This document shows positions 33,018-44,925 of a stretch of DNA of 64,000 bases, piece after piece (position 1 is the first letter of the stretch; each line of letters starts with the position of its first letter). Origin of the DNA: Tetraselmis striata (lineage: Eukaryota; Chlorophyta; Chlorodendrophyceae; Chlorodendrales; Chlorodendraceae); assembly GCA_006384855.1 (NCBI GenBank), contig VCJN01000486.1:1-64000 (forward strand), written 5' to 3'. The notes below the pieces were generated by a model. The model was not told the origin of the DNA, did not search any database, and saw only the letters and a list, made by a program, of their open reading frames with translations. Made by a program: the position numbers and the translations under genes.

Positions 33018-35918
33018 GTCGCGGAGGCTAAACCCCCCGCGCATATACACCCCTCCACATAAGTCCGGGTTTTGCATTTTCGATCGCAAAGCGCATGCAT
33101 GGGCGAGGATGCATACATGCTAACTACAGTGGGAATAGTTCGGGCGAACGCCTATTGTGCGCTTTATACCCACCCGCGCGACAACACGACCATTTGTGGG
33201 CGCCCTTTCAAAAACGCGAAATCGGTGCATGCTGCGTTGGCGCCAAAAAATTGTGGGTTGCGCCAACCGTCCAAACCTATGGAAATAGCGGCACTCGTCG
33301 CACCAAACTCGGTGGATACGGCCCTTGGCATAAGTTGCACACACCGTGCGTGTAGGCCACTGAAAGCATGTCGCTATAGGCACGACGTGACACCCCAACG
33401 ACAAGTTGGCCACTATGGGGAGCAATTTTGGGGTGAAAATGCTGCTGTTTCTGTGGCGAACGCACGTAGGAGAGGCGCTCGATGGCCCCCTTGGCGTAGG
33501 GCAATGCTCTACTATGGGGGCGCGTGATGGAATGCCAGTTGAACCGTTTCGTGGGCGCGGTGGCGCGGTAGGGGCGTGGACTTTAATTAATATGACGTTC
33601 CTTGAAAAATGCTGTGGAAAATGGCATTTTGGCTGGTAGATGTGTGTATCGCTAGGAGGCGGCACATGCCAAGTGTTGGTAATTCGTGGTCATCCACACA
33701 CATAACGCTCTCGCACAGCCGAGTATGGGGCTTAGACACGCACTTGGCGCAAAGCCACGCGCCCGACATGGGTGGGCACATAAGGCAGTGAGGGGCAACT
33801 TGGATGATCATCTTTGGGGATTTTTTCCGGGGCCCTGAAAAATCGAATTTTGGATTTTGAAAGACTGATTTCGACGCAAATTTGAACGAGGCATCGCGTG
33901 GTATTTTTAAAACAATTTTCCGAGCAAACCCTGAGAAGTTATAGCGTTTTAAAGCGAAGGGGGTGTTGCTGCGCGTGGCCGACACTGATGCCACACCTGT
34001 ATCGCAACGCGACATGTACTGGCCGCCGCCCACACGGCTGCACCTCAGCCAAATGCACCCGAGCCCCTCGCCAATGTGTTTCCTCACGCGTTCATGGCCA
34101 TCCCGCCGTTTGGTTGTCTATTCACGCGCGTCGGCGCGTGCGTGATACCGACCCTGGTTTTGGTGCAGTTGCAGGCGACGCCCATCCACGCACCAAGTGC
34201 AGCGTGACACCTTAGTCAAAGGTCTTTAAGCTTCGGTTTGAGCCACTCGTCATGCAGGTTTTATAAAACCCTCTGAGATTCCAGGGCTTCATCTGATATA
34301 CCCTACGTTCAGGTACCCTAGACTTCTGAAGTCTTGAGACTGCCGAAAAGGGACCCCAAACTTATGTGCAGGGGTGTAGTACTCGGGTATTAGACATATG
34401 GTCGGATCCGCCGCCGCGAGAGGATTGCAGGCCGTTTTCTTTTTAAGGCAGCGGCTCGCGCTGACGATCTCGCTCGGGGTATGGAGATAATTATTCATTT
34501 TACATCAGGGCTTAAACATATGCGCACGACAAACAGAACTAACAACAACTATGAAAGGTTGTCAGTTAGAGCAGAGTATGGAGATAATCCTTACCGTGCT
34601 ACAGCTTGTATCAGTGGCGATGCTGGATTATCATTTACTGGCATAACCCTTCACTGATGGCCTATTTTCTGGATTTATAGTATATTAGCTTCCCGCGGCC
34701 CTTTATTAATTCAAATGAGTACCGGCAGGACGGTTCGGCAGCCCCGCCCGATGTGGTGACAGAGTTTCGCGCGGTCTGACTTCTGCCTGGGCCGTCTACC
34801 TGTACGTAGATACTTCATTCCTTGCAGCTTTCAGCACATAAACAGCACATACAAGTACTGGCTGGTACTTGCTTGGGCGCAATTGATGGATTACTTCACT
34901 TTACTACTGCTGACTGCCTGTAGATCGAACTTCTGGATTCACTGTTGCTACCATGGTACATGTTAGTAGTCGTGATGCGACCTCATGCTCGGGCGCATGA
35001 ATATGAATATGAACGTTAGAAATGAAAAGAATCCATAATATTATTACTACGTCATATATATTATACTTCACAAGCTTGCTTTGTAAAAACAATCTCCCAC
35101 CCAACTGCTTGCTATACCGTGGCCTCCCTATCAGCCAAATGCCAACTAACAACTTTTTTACACAGCACTCGTAACAGAATTAACTCTTGCAGCAGTGTGA
35201 TAGTAAGTTGTCTGCGACACTGTTGCAATTATGTGGCGTTTTGCGTCCCGAGACATCCTCTGACCGGACACATGGGCTCTATTCTCTGTATAGTGTACAG
35301 CGCCAGTCCCTACACATAATTTCTGGCACGCATGGCGCTTCGGGACAGTCTCGTGGTGTTATAATGATAAACACCATTTCATGCAATCAGACAAAATGCG
35401 AGCACGAAATACGTGAACACGCGCACACATATGCAGACATGCTCAAGCAAGCACATGAAGCCCGCGCGCGCAGTGAAAGTGGTGCAAACACGAAGTGCGA
35501 ACTTGCGCATTGCTGGGCTGGTTGCTTCGTGCTGGCACGCCAGTTGCAGCAAAACATGACGGCGATGAGTAATCCCATGCTGCATAATATGGGATGATGC
35601 GGTTGTTACAAGTTTTGCACACGCAGAGCCTGAACAGAAACTTGTCAGCTGCCTGGGGCTCGTCTAGCGTGTATGGTCATATCAATGATGTCACTTGCGA
35701 CGACTACAGTACAACTTTACAATCTGCATATTCTGCAGATTTCAAGCCTGCAGCTGTGTTCGTGACACACCTCTGCACAGCGCTTAACCACACACATCGC
35801 ACTTCTGCACGTTGGGCCGCGAGCTCCAAGGCAGATATGAGCCGGCGCCGCCTGTAGGATCACAGAGGTGCCGCCGCGCAACAGGTTGTGTGTGTGTCAG
35901 TGGCCATGGAGTAATGGG
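33018..35918. other. Unassigned 2.9 kb
   Basis: No gene could be supported. 33070-33800 has open frames on both strands with several Cys residues (for example CPPMSGAWLCAKC on the minus strand near 33780), perhaps a decayed transposase, unidentified. 34497-34560 matches the 3' end of the 17.7-18.9 kb element in reverse orientation. 34560-35600 is AT-richer, without recognisable coding sequence. Confidence 0.4.
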
Positions 35919-38470
35919 TCATCCCGACCATCCAGATAGATGTAAACTCGCACACGTGTCTTTGCAAGTGATATGGGCCATGCATTGCTGTTCCCATGCA
36001 TTCCTGAGGACGCTAAGCGCCTGAAAATGCGCATGGCTGAGCGCAAGAGCAACTTTACCAGTTGTGTATTCTTCTTTGAGCTGCGTAAACAGCCTCGTCA
36101 GCCAGATCCCAATTGCAAGGTTTGCCACGAAGAAAACTGCCATCTGCAAGTTGGTGCAAGGGTGCGGCGTGTTATTCGGACCAAGCGATTGTGTGGTATG
36201 GTTGCGGGAGAGGGTGATATGGGTGCATGTCTGTTCGGAGTCGATGCGGGTACCTGCGAAGTACCAGCCCAGGATGGGAGGAAGTTCACAATGGCGGGCC
36301 CCGGGCACCAGCCGCCCAGGCCCCAACCAAGTCCGAAAGTGAGAGAGCCAACAATAAGGCGGGTGTCGATGTCCTTCCGTGTGGGAACAGTGAACTGCAA
36401 CCCCATGCTGGGACATCTGCAACACCAAGATCCACGAAGTACAGAGCACAGAACACAGTCAATACTACATATTGCATGATGGGCGCCAAAAGTACACATC
36501 CGCAGAGAGCCTGTCTACACGGGCAGGGAAACAGCGGCAGCAGAGGGGGTAGGCATTACCCTTGGCTCTCTGCCAAGCGTTTCACCATCTGATTGGAGAT
36601 GAAGCTGGGTACCAGCGCAGATCCCATGACAAACGCAAGAGAGGGATCCCATGAACCATTTGTGAGGGTAAGAAAATTCAGCACCTTGGCCTGCAGGCAA
36701 AGACACAGTTCAGATCTGAACAAACATCATGGCAAGGTTGTAATTAGGAAAAATGTGAAAGGCTAGTTTGTACGCAGCCAACAATGTTACCTGGTTTGAC
36801 ATCCCAGAAACGCCGAGGCCCACGCTGAACGTGAATCCAACCACAAACATGTGTAGGAGAACAAACTCCTGCACACAGCGACCGTCAACATAGACCATGT
36901 GTCGTCAAAATAACATGAAGTGCTGAATGTACGCCAAAAAGTCCATGAAAATGCCATGAGGCTCTTCTGGAAGACGGCACACACCTTGCAGGGCAACGCC
37001 ACCCCAAGCTTAACATTGCCGCTCACAGTCCTCACGGAGTCCTCTTGCAGAGGCTGCACAGAGACACTTGTACTCCCATCTGCCATCTGAGCAAAACGGA
37101 AAACATTGCGGCGATGATTCTACTCACTCACCCAGCAGTCAGATTTAAGCGCGACATCTGTAATTCCATACAAGATGAAAGCCAAAGGAACATACCTGCT
37201 CGTCACTGTGTAGGATGATGCGTGAAGAGTGGCACACGCGGTCCACGTTGAGCTCGCGGCTATGATCATCCATGGAGTAGCTGCAAAGGAATGCTTTGGT
37301 ACCGAGATAGTCCATCTGTTGACAACCAATGCAAAGTTCTTAGCATTTGTAGCTGAGGTGCCCATAGAAGATTGAGAGAGTACTTGATAGATACCTGCGG
37401 ATATCTAGTGGTTTGCCCAACAGCCCAGGAATGCGACCAGATACAGAAATACGTCAGGAGGCCAAGTTTCCCAGTACCAGGACAAGAATCAAAGGAAGAC
37501 TGACGGCACACGCAATTGGCAGAATGAGCTCCGCAGCTGTGGTAGGAATTGAAACGGAAGCAACTCCAAAAGCAGCGCTGCCATACTCAACAACGTGACT
37601 GCAAAAGAAGCGAGGAGGTATTGTTAGAGCTTGCTTCATCACGACGCCTCAGAGCCCCCAGAGAATCAGGAGAAAATGCGATACGCCCGAATGCACTGGG
37701 CTAGGGTACCCGGGACGTACGATGATGAGAACACAGGCGAATAATACAACGATACCTTACGGACGCAGTTACGAACGCTGTACCCATGAAGCAGGAGACC
37801 GCCAGAAACGAACGCTTCGCCAGGCGCCCCATGCCACAGATTCCATGGCCAGAGGTACAGCCAGACCCGAGGTTGACGCCAACGCCAACCAGGATTGCGG
37901 CAAGTCCGTACCTGCCGGCGTGCACGGTGTTTTCAAGGCTTGCCGGTCGTTGCGGCGAGAAATTAGCCGGAAGGAAGCCCCCACAAGAGCAGCGAACAGC
38001 GTCAACGTTTTTGAAGTAGGGACTTACCTCCAGGCTGGCCAGTTCGCAACTCCTGGGAAAGAAAAGTCCCGATAGCCATAATAGCACACGAAGCTGCCGG
38101 CAATCATGCCAGCCAGAGTTGCGCCGGATTGGCGGCATTTCACTGTATCCTCGCCGGACAGAAACTGGGTGTAGAGACCCGACACACCAAGAATCCTCCT
38201 GCAAGAACGCCAGTCGGCACCGACAAATTCAGGACACCAGCCCTGAACCTGCAGGGATACATGTATTGTGCCGCGGTTTTCCTTCCGATTTTCGCGACGG
38301 TGGACGGTAGACGGTGCTCTGGGACTGGCGGCCTGGGGACAATGGGACCGTGACGTCACCCTCGCACAAAAAACCTACCCGTGGGAAACGAGGTACGCAG
38401 CAGCTGCGAACCCGATAAGCCAGCCTCCGAGGATAGCCTGCACCGGCGCAAAAGTACTCTCCAAAGTCAT
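35919..38470 (-). CDS. YeeE/YedE-family thiosulfate-type transporter
   Basis: Integral membrane permease of the YeeE/YedE (Sulf_transp, PF04143) family, whose bacterial members import thiosulfate. Ten exons in transcript order: 38470-38379, 38198-38028, 37911-37756, 37598-37478, 37315-37196, 37086-36985, 36868-36791, 36690-36560, 36416-36254, 36143-35919. All phases agree, giving 452 residues from MTLESTF. First half: GRILGVSG at 31-38 and GSGCTSGHGICGMGRLAKRS (Cys106, Cys113). Second half, the family's internal repeat: GLGVSGMSNQAKVLNFL near 271, NGSWDPSLAFVMGSAL near 291 and FGLGWGLGGWCPGPAIV (Cys361). About 100 residues separate the halves. Conserved cysteines on the bacterial transport path are present in matching positions. 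An exon upstream of the chosen ATG (acceptor at about 38485) could add a targeting sequence. No bacterial neighbours; introns show it is settled in the nucleus. Confidence 0.88.
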
Positions 38471-38857
38471 GATCGATATGCTGCGCAGTAGGGTCTGCAA
38501 GCAGTGAGAACAATGGCAGAACCACCGTCAGACGGTGTCGAGTGGTGCACCAGGGGCGTACGAGTGGCGCCACAGTGACGTAACAGCCCTGTGGCGCCGG
38601 CATAATATTTCCGCCATGTCGCCGAGAGCTGACTACCACTCCGCCGGCGCGACGGCAGTACTACAGGCCGCAAAAAAAGGGACATCGGTACAAATCCGTG
38701 AGATGCTACACGTCACATGGCAACGAATCATTTTCTTCGTCAGTGTGCGGGCTCAGCCTTGTGTCACCTAGAACTTGCGCCCCTCACAGCATGGATGTGG
38801 CGGCGCGTGACATCGAAAAACGGCCGTGCTGTTCCCGAATTGCTGCCACTACAGGCG
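38471..38857. other. Upstream flank of the transporter gene
   Basis: Presumed 5' flank of the YeeE-like gene. TGACGT occurs at 38575-38580; no TATA box is clear and no gene is seen. Confidence 0.35.
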
Positions 38858-39125
38858 TCAAAAGGAATTAACGGGTTGGTCTTAATCCGTGCGCAGGGTG
38901 CACGCCACATGTCGCCAAACTGATTGCCGCCATATGGGCATACATCCTCGTCTTCCCTAGAGCTAGCCGCCCCTAGTAGTCGCACAATGAATGCGATGGC
39001 GTATGGTGGACATACAGTATTCGCATTTACATCTAGCATTGGTGAAATGCTACACATTCTTGCTAGATGCAAATGCGTTACATCGCATGTAATTATGAGG
39101 TGTTTATCTAGTGCTATATAGGGTA
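38858..39125 (+). repeat. Dispersed repeat related to the 57.5-kb tandem unit
   Basis: Aligns with 57539-57745 and 57945-58150: CAGGCGTCAAAAG, GTCGCCAAACTGATTGC against GTTGCCAAACCGATTGC, TCTTCCCTAGAGCTAGCC, AATGAATGCGATGGCGTATG. Clearly diverged, so older than the tandem pair. Confidence 0.6.
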
Positions 39126-39139
39126 TTCTTATGCCCTAA

Positions 39140-39245
39140 TCTGAAAACATGCGGGTTTTGTTGCGGCTATCTTGCGTCGCGAGCCCATGGCCGCGCTTGG
39201 CGTATGCGCTTCAAAATCAGCGATACCTGTCCGCTAGTGCGCCCC
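39140..39245 (+). repeat. Dispersed repeat, empty site for SINE
   Basis: Aligns with 58540-58790 but lacks the 101-bp SINE and its target duplication: ACATGCGGG then TTTTGTTGCGGCTATCTTGCG here, against the interrupted version there. Confidence 0.65.
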
Positions 39246-39289
39246 GGGAAAACGGAAATTGCCGGTCCGCAATAAAATGCGCAAAATCG

Positions 39290-39437
39290 TTGTAAAGTAA
39301 AGCAAAGTTGACCCCGGGACATCGGCCGAAGCCGCCCCAGCGCTTGACCTCTTGCGCCGACTGCAGTTATAGGTCTGGCATAGCCCGTAGAGCATTGCCT
39401 CATTCGAACCCCGAAGGGCTAATGCATCAACCGGGTA
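39290..39437 (-). repeat. Dispersed repeat, B-box-like, copy 2
   Basis: Reverse-orientation partner of 32380-32530. Confidence 0.6.
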
Positions 39438-39599
39438 AAACAAAACACGCCGCCACGATATTGCCGAAAATACATCGCACATGAATCGATAGCGCGGGGC
39501 GATCGCTCAATTGAGCGGACAAGGGATGTACCTTGTCGCTGTGTAAGCGCGCAGTGCATACGGTCATAATGTGGCTGTAAGCTGTATGTGGTACTTAAT

Positions 39600-39805
39600 C
39601 GCACCCGCACCCCCGCCCGCCGAGACCACGCTAAGTCCGCAAACCGTGGTTCGTCGCGTGCGGCGGGCCCGCCTCACTACGAGGAAATCTGCCCACTGCG
39701 AGAATCGAACCTGCGCGCGGGCGTGCGCGCGTACAGAGAGCGCCGCTTAAACGCTCAGGCCACGGCCCGAAAGTATAACAATGATGCTTTGTTTTGTTTT
39801 TTTAA
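39600..39805 (-). mobile_element. tRNA-like SINE, left part
   Basis: On the minus strand it contains GTGGCCTGAGCGTTTAAGCG (A-box-like, as in Ser/Leu tRNAs) and GCAGGTTCGATTCTCGC (B box). The ends do not pair as an acceptor stem, so it is a tRNA-derived SINE, not a tRNA. It is continuous with 40293-40370 once the insertion at 39820-40278 is removed; the related copy at 61800-62130 is uninterrupted. Confidence 0.65.
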
Positions 39806-39819
39806 TACACGGTACCGAA

Positions 39820-40278
39820 TAATTTATTACATAAGGGCTTTCACAAAAGCGCACTACAAACAGAACTAACAGCAACTATGAAAGGTTGCCAGCAAAAGAG
39901 AGACACAAGCCTGAAACCAAGGTCGAGCAGGAGGACAGGGAGCCAAGAACCAAGAAGGAGACAAGGGAACCACGAAGTCACTTAGCTGCCAGGAACCAAA
40001 GGAACCCCCGCCCCGGGGTAGGCTATCAGCCGCGGCGAGGACGCTTGCAGCCAATGACCCGGGTCATAGCAACACATGCCGACGAGCGACGCGACGTAGG
40101 CGCAGGAGCACCATCACGTGCCGCACGCGCGGCCGCGACCCCGCCAAGAACGTTGTCTGCATGTGCCATGTTGATGAGCAAGGAGAAACGGCGGCGCCAC
40201 GCAGACAAGAGCTGGCCGATTTTTTTGCCAGTGTGTGCGTGGCTAGCTTTCGCGAGCTCCACCAAGAAAGCCTCGGCG
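39820..40278 (-). mobile_element. Short 5'-truncated non-LTR insertion with 14-bp target duplication
   Basis: Minus-strand copy of the last 460 bases of the element at 17711-18948, including the coding end (AEAFLVELAKASHAHTGKK to CKRPRRG). Flanked by exact direct repeats TACACGGTACCGAA at 39806-39819 and 40279-40292. Within the shared part it is nearly identical to the 17.7-kb copy, so both are fairly young. Confidence 0.85.
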
Positions 40279-40292
40279 TACACGGTACCGAA

Positions 40293-40370
40293 CGGCTCGC
40301 TGTACCGCATTGGGCACCGATTTGAAGTTGAGCTGTTGAAAACCCGGTCATTAGTTTTGACGCCTGTAGT
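40293..40370 (-). mobile_element. tRNA-like SINE, right part
   Basis: Continuation of 39600-39805 beyond the insertion: CTGTACCGCATTGGG and CCGATTTGAAGTTGAGCT match 62052-62090. Confidence 0.65.
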
Positions 40371-42815
40371 ATTCGAGACGGCCCGACGCGTTCCATTCAA
40401 CGGCCCGTCGCGTTACATTAAACGTACGCAGTGTACAACGAAGGGTAGGTAGGTTGTTTCTATGCCCTAAACACACATTACCTAGGTCTATGTCGTTGCC
40501 CTCTTGCATCACAAGCTCATGCCGTCGCACGCCGTGGGCGCTTCAATATGGCATAATATTCGGTTGCTAATGCGTGCCGCATGCGCTCGGCGGGCATTTT
40601 GCCCGTACGCAAGTTTAAATTAGTGTAGCACAGACGCACAATAGATAAGGCGGCGCGGTTGCGAGTACCGTGGTCTCTACCTCTACTCGCCTCGCGCCCT
40701 CGCGGCCGTCGCCCACTGCCCTACTCCTTCGGACATTTAGAACCCCCGCCCCTCTGCTTGCAGCCTCCCGTAGTATTTTGCCTCCGCCCGTCTCTTCCCC
40801 ATATAACCGAACCCATCACGTTTGGACCAAGTCCTTTGGACTAAGGCGGCGAACGGGCAACGTTTGCATGGGCGTCGGGGCGTAATGCCCTCAAATGTAT
40901 TTGAACCTTCGTGCGTTGCGCACAAGGCAAGTGTCGTACACTCGCCCCAACCCGTGGACGGGAAAGCGCCACATATCGATATTTAAGAAACGTATCACCC
41001 CAATCACCCGCCCACCCCCGCACCCCCCCCCCCCCCCCCCAAGGCAGCGCGCACAATCCACGAGTTCACCCCAACATATTCGAATAACCACCTCAAATCG
41101 TCATCTCACTGCGGCCGCACCCCCCGCACGAGCCCCCGCAGCCGGGTTTGGGCCACCAACCCAAAGCCGCCGCGACCCGCATCCTGCTCATTGCACACGG
41201 TTCAACCCGCCGGTACCCATCCTCGGAACCCCCTCTCGTGCTACTCGACGGGCCGCCAGCTCACCGTGCCCAAGCGCGGCGCCCGCCGCCACGCACGGCC
41301 CACCATGAGCGGAGGATCATGGGCGCGACATGCCCGGCGGCACCACTCCCATCTACACGTGGTGGGCTCTGGTAACCCCTAAGACCAACGTCCGGCTGGG
41401 TGCGGCAGGGAGTTGAGCGGAGTGGCGGGTCCTTGGATCCTGCGACGACCGGAGAGCCCTACGGGGGGCTTTTGAAATGATACTCGTACTCCCGGTATCG
41501 CTTGCTGGCGCCGCCGGGCTGCAACCCTATGTGCGGGGGGGGGGGGGGGGGGGGGGGCTAAAAACAATTTATGTACGACCTCGGCCTCTCCGAGATCCGC
41601 CTAAGGGTGGGGAGGGGGATCTATACGACTCGGACGGGGGCAGCCTACTCGCGAGGGCTATTCGAAATAATAGCGTGTTCTCGTACCTCGGTACGATCCG
41701 CGACCGACCTGCAGAAGATCTGGCGTATACCCGTGGCCACCCGTATGTGTTCCACATGTGAATCACTCGAATCCCGGCCTAGTACGGCGGAGTGTTCGGC
41801 GGCGCCCTACGGCCGACCCGTTCTGAACAACACTTAGGAAACCCTCAGCCGTCCCGCGAGAACATGCGAGGGCGGCGAGCGCGAGGACGAGACGGGAGCC
41901 CGCCGGGACTTCAAGGCATGACAAGCGTTCGGCGGGGGCGGAGAGGCCGGGCATGGCAGCGACTGAGGGGCCAGGAGACAGGAGCCGGAGTGCCCTGAGG
42001 GAGTCGCAGCCATGCAGTGGGAGGAGTAAGCCTCCCGGCCAGCCCGGTCTGACCCTGGACGGGCGGCTACAACGACGAGGCGCGCTGCGGAGTCGAGCGG
42101 CGCGCGGGTGAGCAGGACCGGCCTGCCGACCACGAAGCGACGACACACGGACGGAGGGGGGGCGGGGGGGGGGGGGGGGGGGGGGGGGGCTTTTCCCTTC
42201 CAGACCCCCTTGGGGATCCTACCGCAAGAGCCCAAGCGGGCGAGTTGGAGGCAACATCGGCGGACCGCGGCCGAGGCCGTGGCGGATCGCCACAGCCGGC
42301 ATGGTGGGGCGATTAGCGCCGCGACCTGCGGGATATTTTCAGCGATGGCGGCAGCTGGAGCCAAGACGCAACACGACGACAGAAGACTGCGCGGTGCCGG
42401 TACATTACCAACGTATAGGAAAACCTTTTCGGGGACCGGGCGAGTACTGCATTCGTAATCCTCGTACTGCCAATTAGCGGTAGTCGCTCGTATTGGCGAC
42501 TTCCCGAACTTATCCGAAAATAGCTACGAATCACGTGATGGAAGGAGGCGCGGGGTTTGGAAACGAAAGAGGATGGCCGGAAGCTTGAGCCGTAATTACA
42601 CTATATGTGTTCCCTACTATGGTTGGAGATGGCAGGCCCTAAGAGCAACTCAGTCTGGGCGGTGGAGAGCGGCAGACTAGCACGTTGTAATCATTTTCAA
42701 TTGTTTTGCCCGAGTGCCGGGAGCCGTCCGGATCATGATGATCTAGTTGCGGTTGGCGCGGCTCCACCCTCGGTCGCCGTCGTGGGGTATGGTGAAGGTC
42801 GAGCGACACGGAATA
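40371..42815. other. Unassigned 2.4 kb with three C/G runs
   Basis: No recognisable gene. Homopolymers: C18 at 41023-41040, G23 at 41535-41557, G26 at 42164-42189. Open frames on either side of them (for example 40895-41308 and 42108-42458, plus) are GC-driven and match nothing I know. Confidence 0.5.
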
Positions 42816-43704
42816 ACCACCGTCCTATCCTAACCAAATCGCGATCCTGGCTCATTTGGTAAACCGTACATTAAAAAGGTAGTGGCCGTAGGATCCTTGA
42901 TGACGTCACTACTCCTTAATCGTACGGTCCGGATCTCATAGTGATTTGGGAAACCAAATCGCTATTTGGTCATCGCGAGTGTTCGGATTGGTGGTCAAAT
43001 CATGAGGCTCCAGTGATTCGGACCTCATCGAGTGACCAAATCACTCGCGTTTACTATTTGGTCGTGTAACGGTCGGTACGTCAAAGAGCCTAGGATGGAC
43101 AGCGCACAGGCGTCCATCGTTCATCGCGCGGCTCGCAGCTTTCCTGTGTAACGAACTCGCCGCCGCCCACGGGTGGCCCACCTGCGGCCCGCGCCCCACC
43201 CGTGGCACACCCACCACCCGGCCGCCATTATCCGTCCACTGCGTATTCGGCCGCCTACGTCGAGGCGACCACCCCAACCCAAAAGTCAGTCAACGTTTCT
43301 CGCCTAGGGGCTATGGCTAGCGTACAGAAAGAGGACCAGCTCTTCGCTCTCATCCCAACCGATGACGACGAGGAACACATGGCGGGCGGCGAGCAGTCGG
43401 ACGCGCCCGCCATGTGTGCGCCAGTCTGAGCAGCGCCATGGTGGTAGGTGGGTGCCACAGGTAGGCGGCGTAATGCGATACCGTCAGTGAGTACGAACAC
43501 AATGCGCACGGGCGGGGCTCCGAGGCGCAACCCACAGCCTATGGCGGCTACCGTTACGCGCGCGGATGGCGTCATCAGTTGAAATCGCGAGCCATGCAAA
43601 CACGGTCGCAATTTGGTCAAGATAGGATGCATTCTTGCATGCTAATCTCGCACGGGCGAAAACAGGTTTCCAAATCAGTGATTTGGTTAGGCTAGGACGG
43701 TGGT
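42816..43704. mobile_element. 889-bp terminal-inverted-repeat element
   Basis: Left end ACCACCGTCCTATCCTAACC followed by AAATC; the right end is its inverted complement with one difference (T to G at position 12), 24 of 25 matching. Inside are many copies of AACCAAATC/GATTTGGTT, some palindromic (CCAAATCGCTATTTGG near 42955). No transposase is evident, so it looks like a non-autonomous DNA transposon. Target duplication is unclear. Confidence 0.65.
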
Positions 43705-44584
43705 AAAGTAGACAAGCCCAACTGGACCAACACAGCGCACCCAGCGACCCCCGAATGGAGGTTTTAGCGCAATATAAATGTACGAACCATGAAATAATCA
43801 AATTTTCGGTACTTTACGCATTAGTATACACCTTTTGGCGTAGACCGCGGTCAGGCGACTATCATGTGCGGCACTCATCGATCAACGCCCCGGTGATACG
43901 CGGTCTTCCTACTGCTAGCAGAGACTCGGCGTCGCGAAAGTTTTCCCGGGCGAATATTAGCATGTATGCCAGTCCCATGCACCCAATCGCGGTCGCGGTC
44001 GTGGGCCTCGATGGCGAGACGGCCGCATTGCAGCATGCCCAAGACCTCGAGACCTCCACGCCATCGGCGGCGTACGACAAGCGGAAAAAACGGAAGGTCG
44101 GTGGGCGGAAGATAGGACGAGCCGGCGCGGAGAAGCGAAGCAACCGCTCGACAGCTCCGCGGCTGACGCCCACGCGGCGGAATAGGCAGGAGCCGAACCA
44201 CCCGAAGGAACGGAAGAGGTAACATAGGAGGGAGAGGCCGATGCTATCGAGGAGCCAGACGCGGCGACTTGTGGAGAGGGCGATAACGACGACATCGGGC
44301 CGCAGTAGAACAGCCGGAAGGTGATGAAGCTAAATGGCAGTGTCGCATCGTTACATGCCGCGCGCACTCGCGCCGCAAAAAAGCAAGACCGCGGCGCGGC
44401 TCAACAAGCGGAAGAAGTTACATGCGCATTACGGGGAGCTCGTGCGCACCGTTGAGGCGGAGGACAGAGGATTTTATTGACACCCAAACATCATAGATAA
44501 AATCGGATGATATGCAGGTACATATTGATTATTTTGGCCAACAATATGATAAAAAGGTACTGCATGTTATAAGACAATATGGCC
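43705..44584. other. Unassigned region
   Basis: A plus-strand frame ending near 44222 has a strongly basic end (KRKKRKVGGRK), possibly a nuclear-localisation stretch of a decayed transposon protein, but nothing identifies it. Confidence 0.3.
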
Positions 44585-44925
44585 ATGATAAAAAACCTTA
44601 AACTGACCTGAAACTTTAATCACAGTTTTCCAAATGTACCTGACGCTAACAAGCCAAAAGGTCACGTTTACAAAATGTCTCCTGCGGAGTTAACTGAGCT
44701 GAAAAAGCAACTAACACAATTTTTGGAGAAAAACTAGATCCGACCCTGTTACTCACCATTTACAGCTCCAGTACTATTTGCCAGGAAATCTAATTTAACT
44801 CTCCGGATGTGCATTTACTATTGATCGCTGAATAAAATAACTCTGGGCACACAATATCCATTGCCCCGAATTTATACTATACTGGACCGTATTGCCAATG
44901 GCGAATGCTGGACTTGCTTATACCA
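44585..44925 (+). pseudogene. Ty3/gypsy reverse transcriptase, 5' fragment
   Basis: Reads, with frame breaks, KMSPAELTELKKQL, IRPCYSPFTAPVLFARKSN, LRMCI.Y.SLNK and TLGTQYPLPRI followed by LDRIANG: the finger and first palm blocks of a chromovirus-like Ty3/gypsy RT. The frame stops at about 44925 and resumes at about 47605. Confidence 0.85.

Noticed and set aside
33072..33527. Cys-containing 151-codon plus frame
   Set aside because: Equally open frames on the other strand and no motif order that fits a known family; left unassigned.
39690..39775. Possible Ser/Leu tRNA on the minus strand
   Set aside because: A- and B-box-like motifs are present, but the two ends do not pair into an acceptor stem and the block continues into a dispersed repeat, so it was called a SINE.
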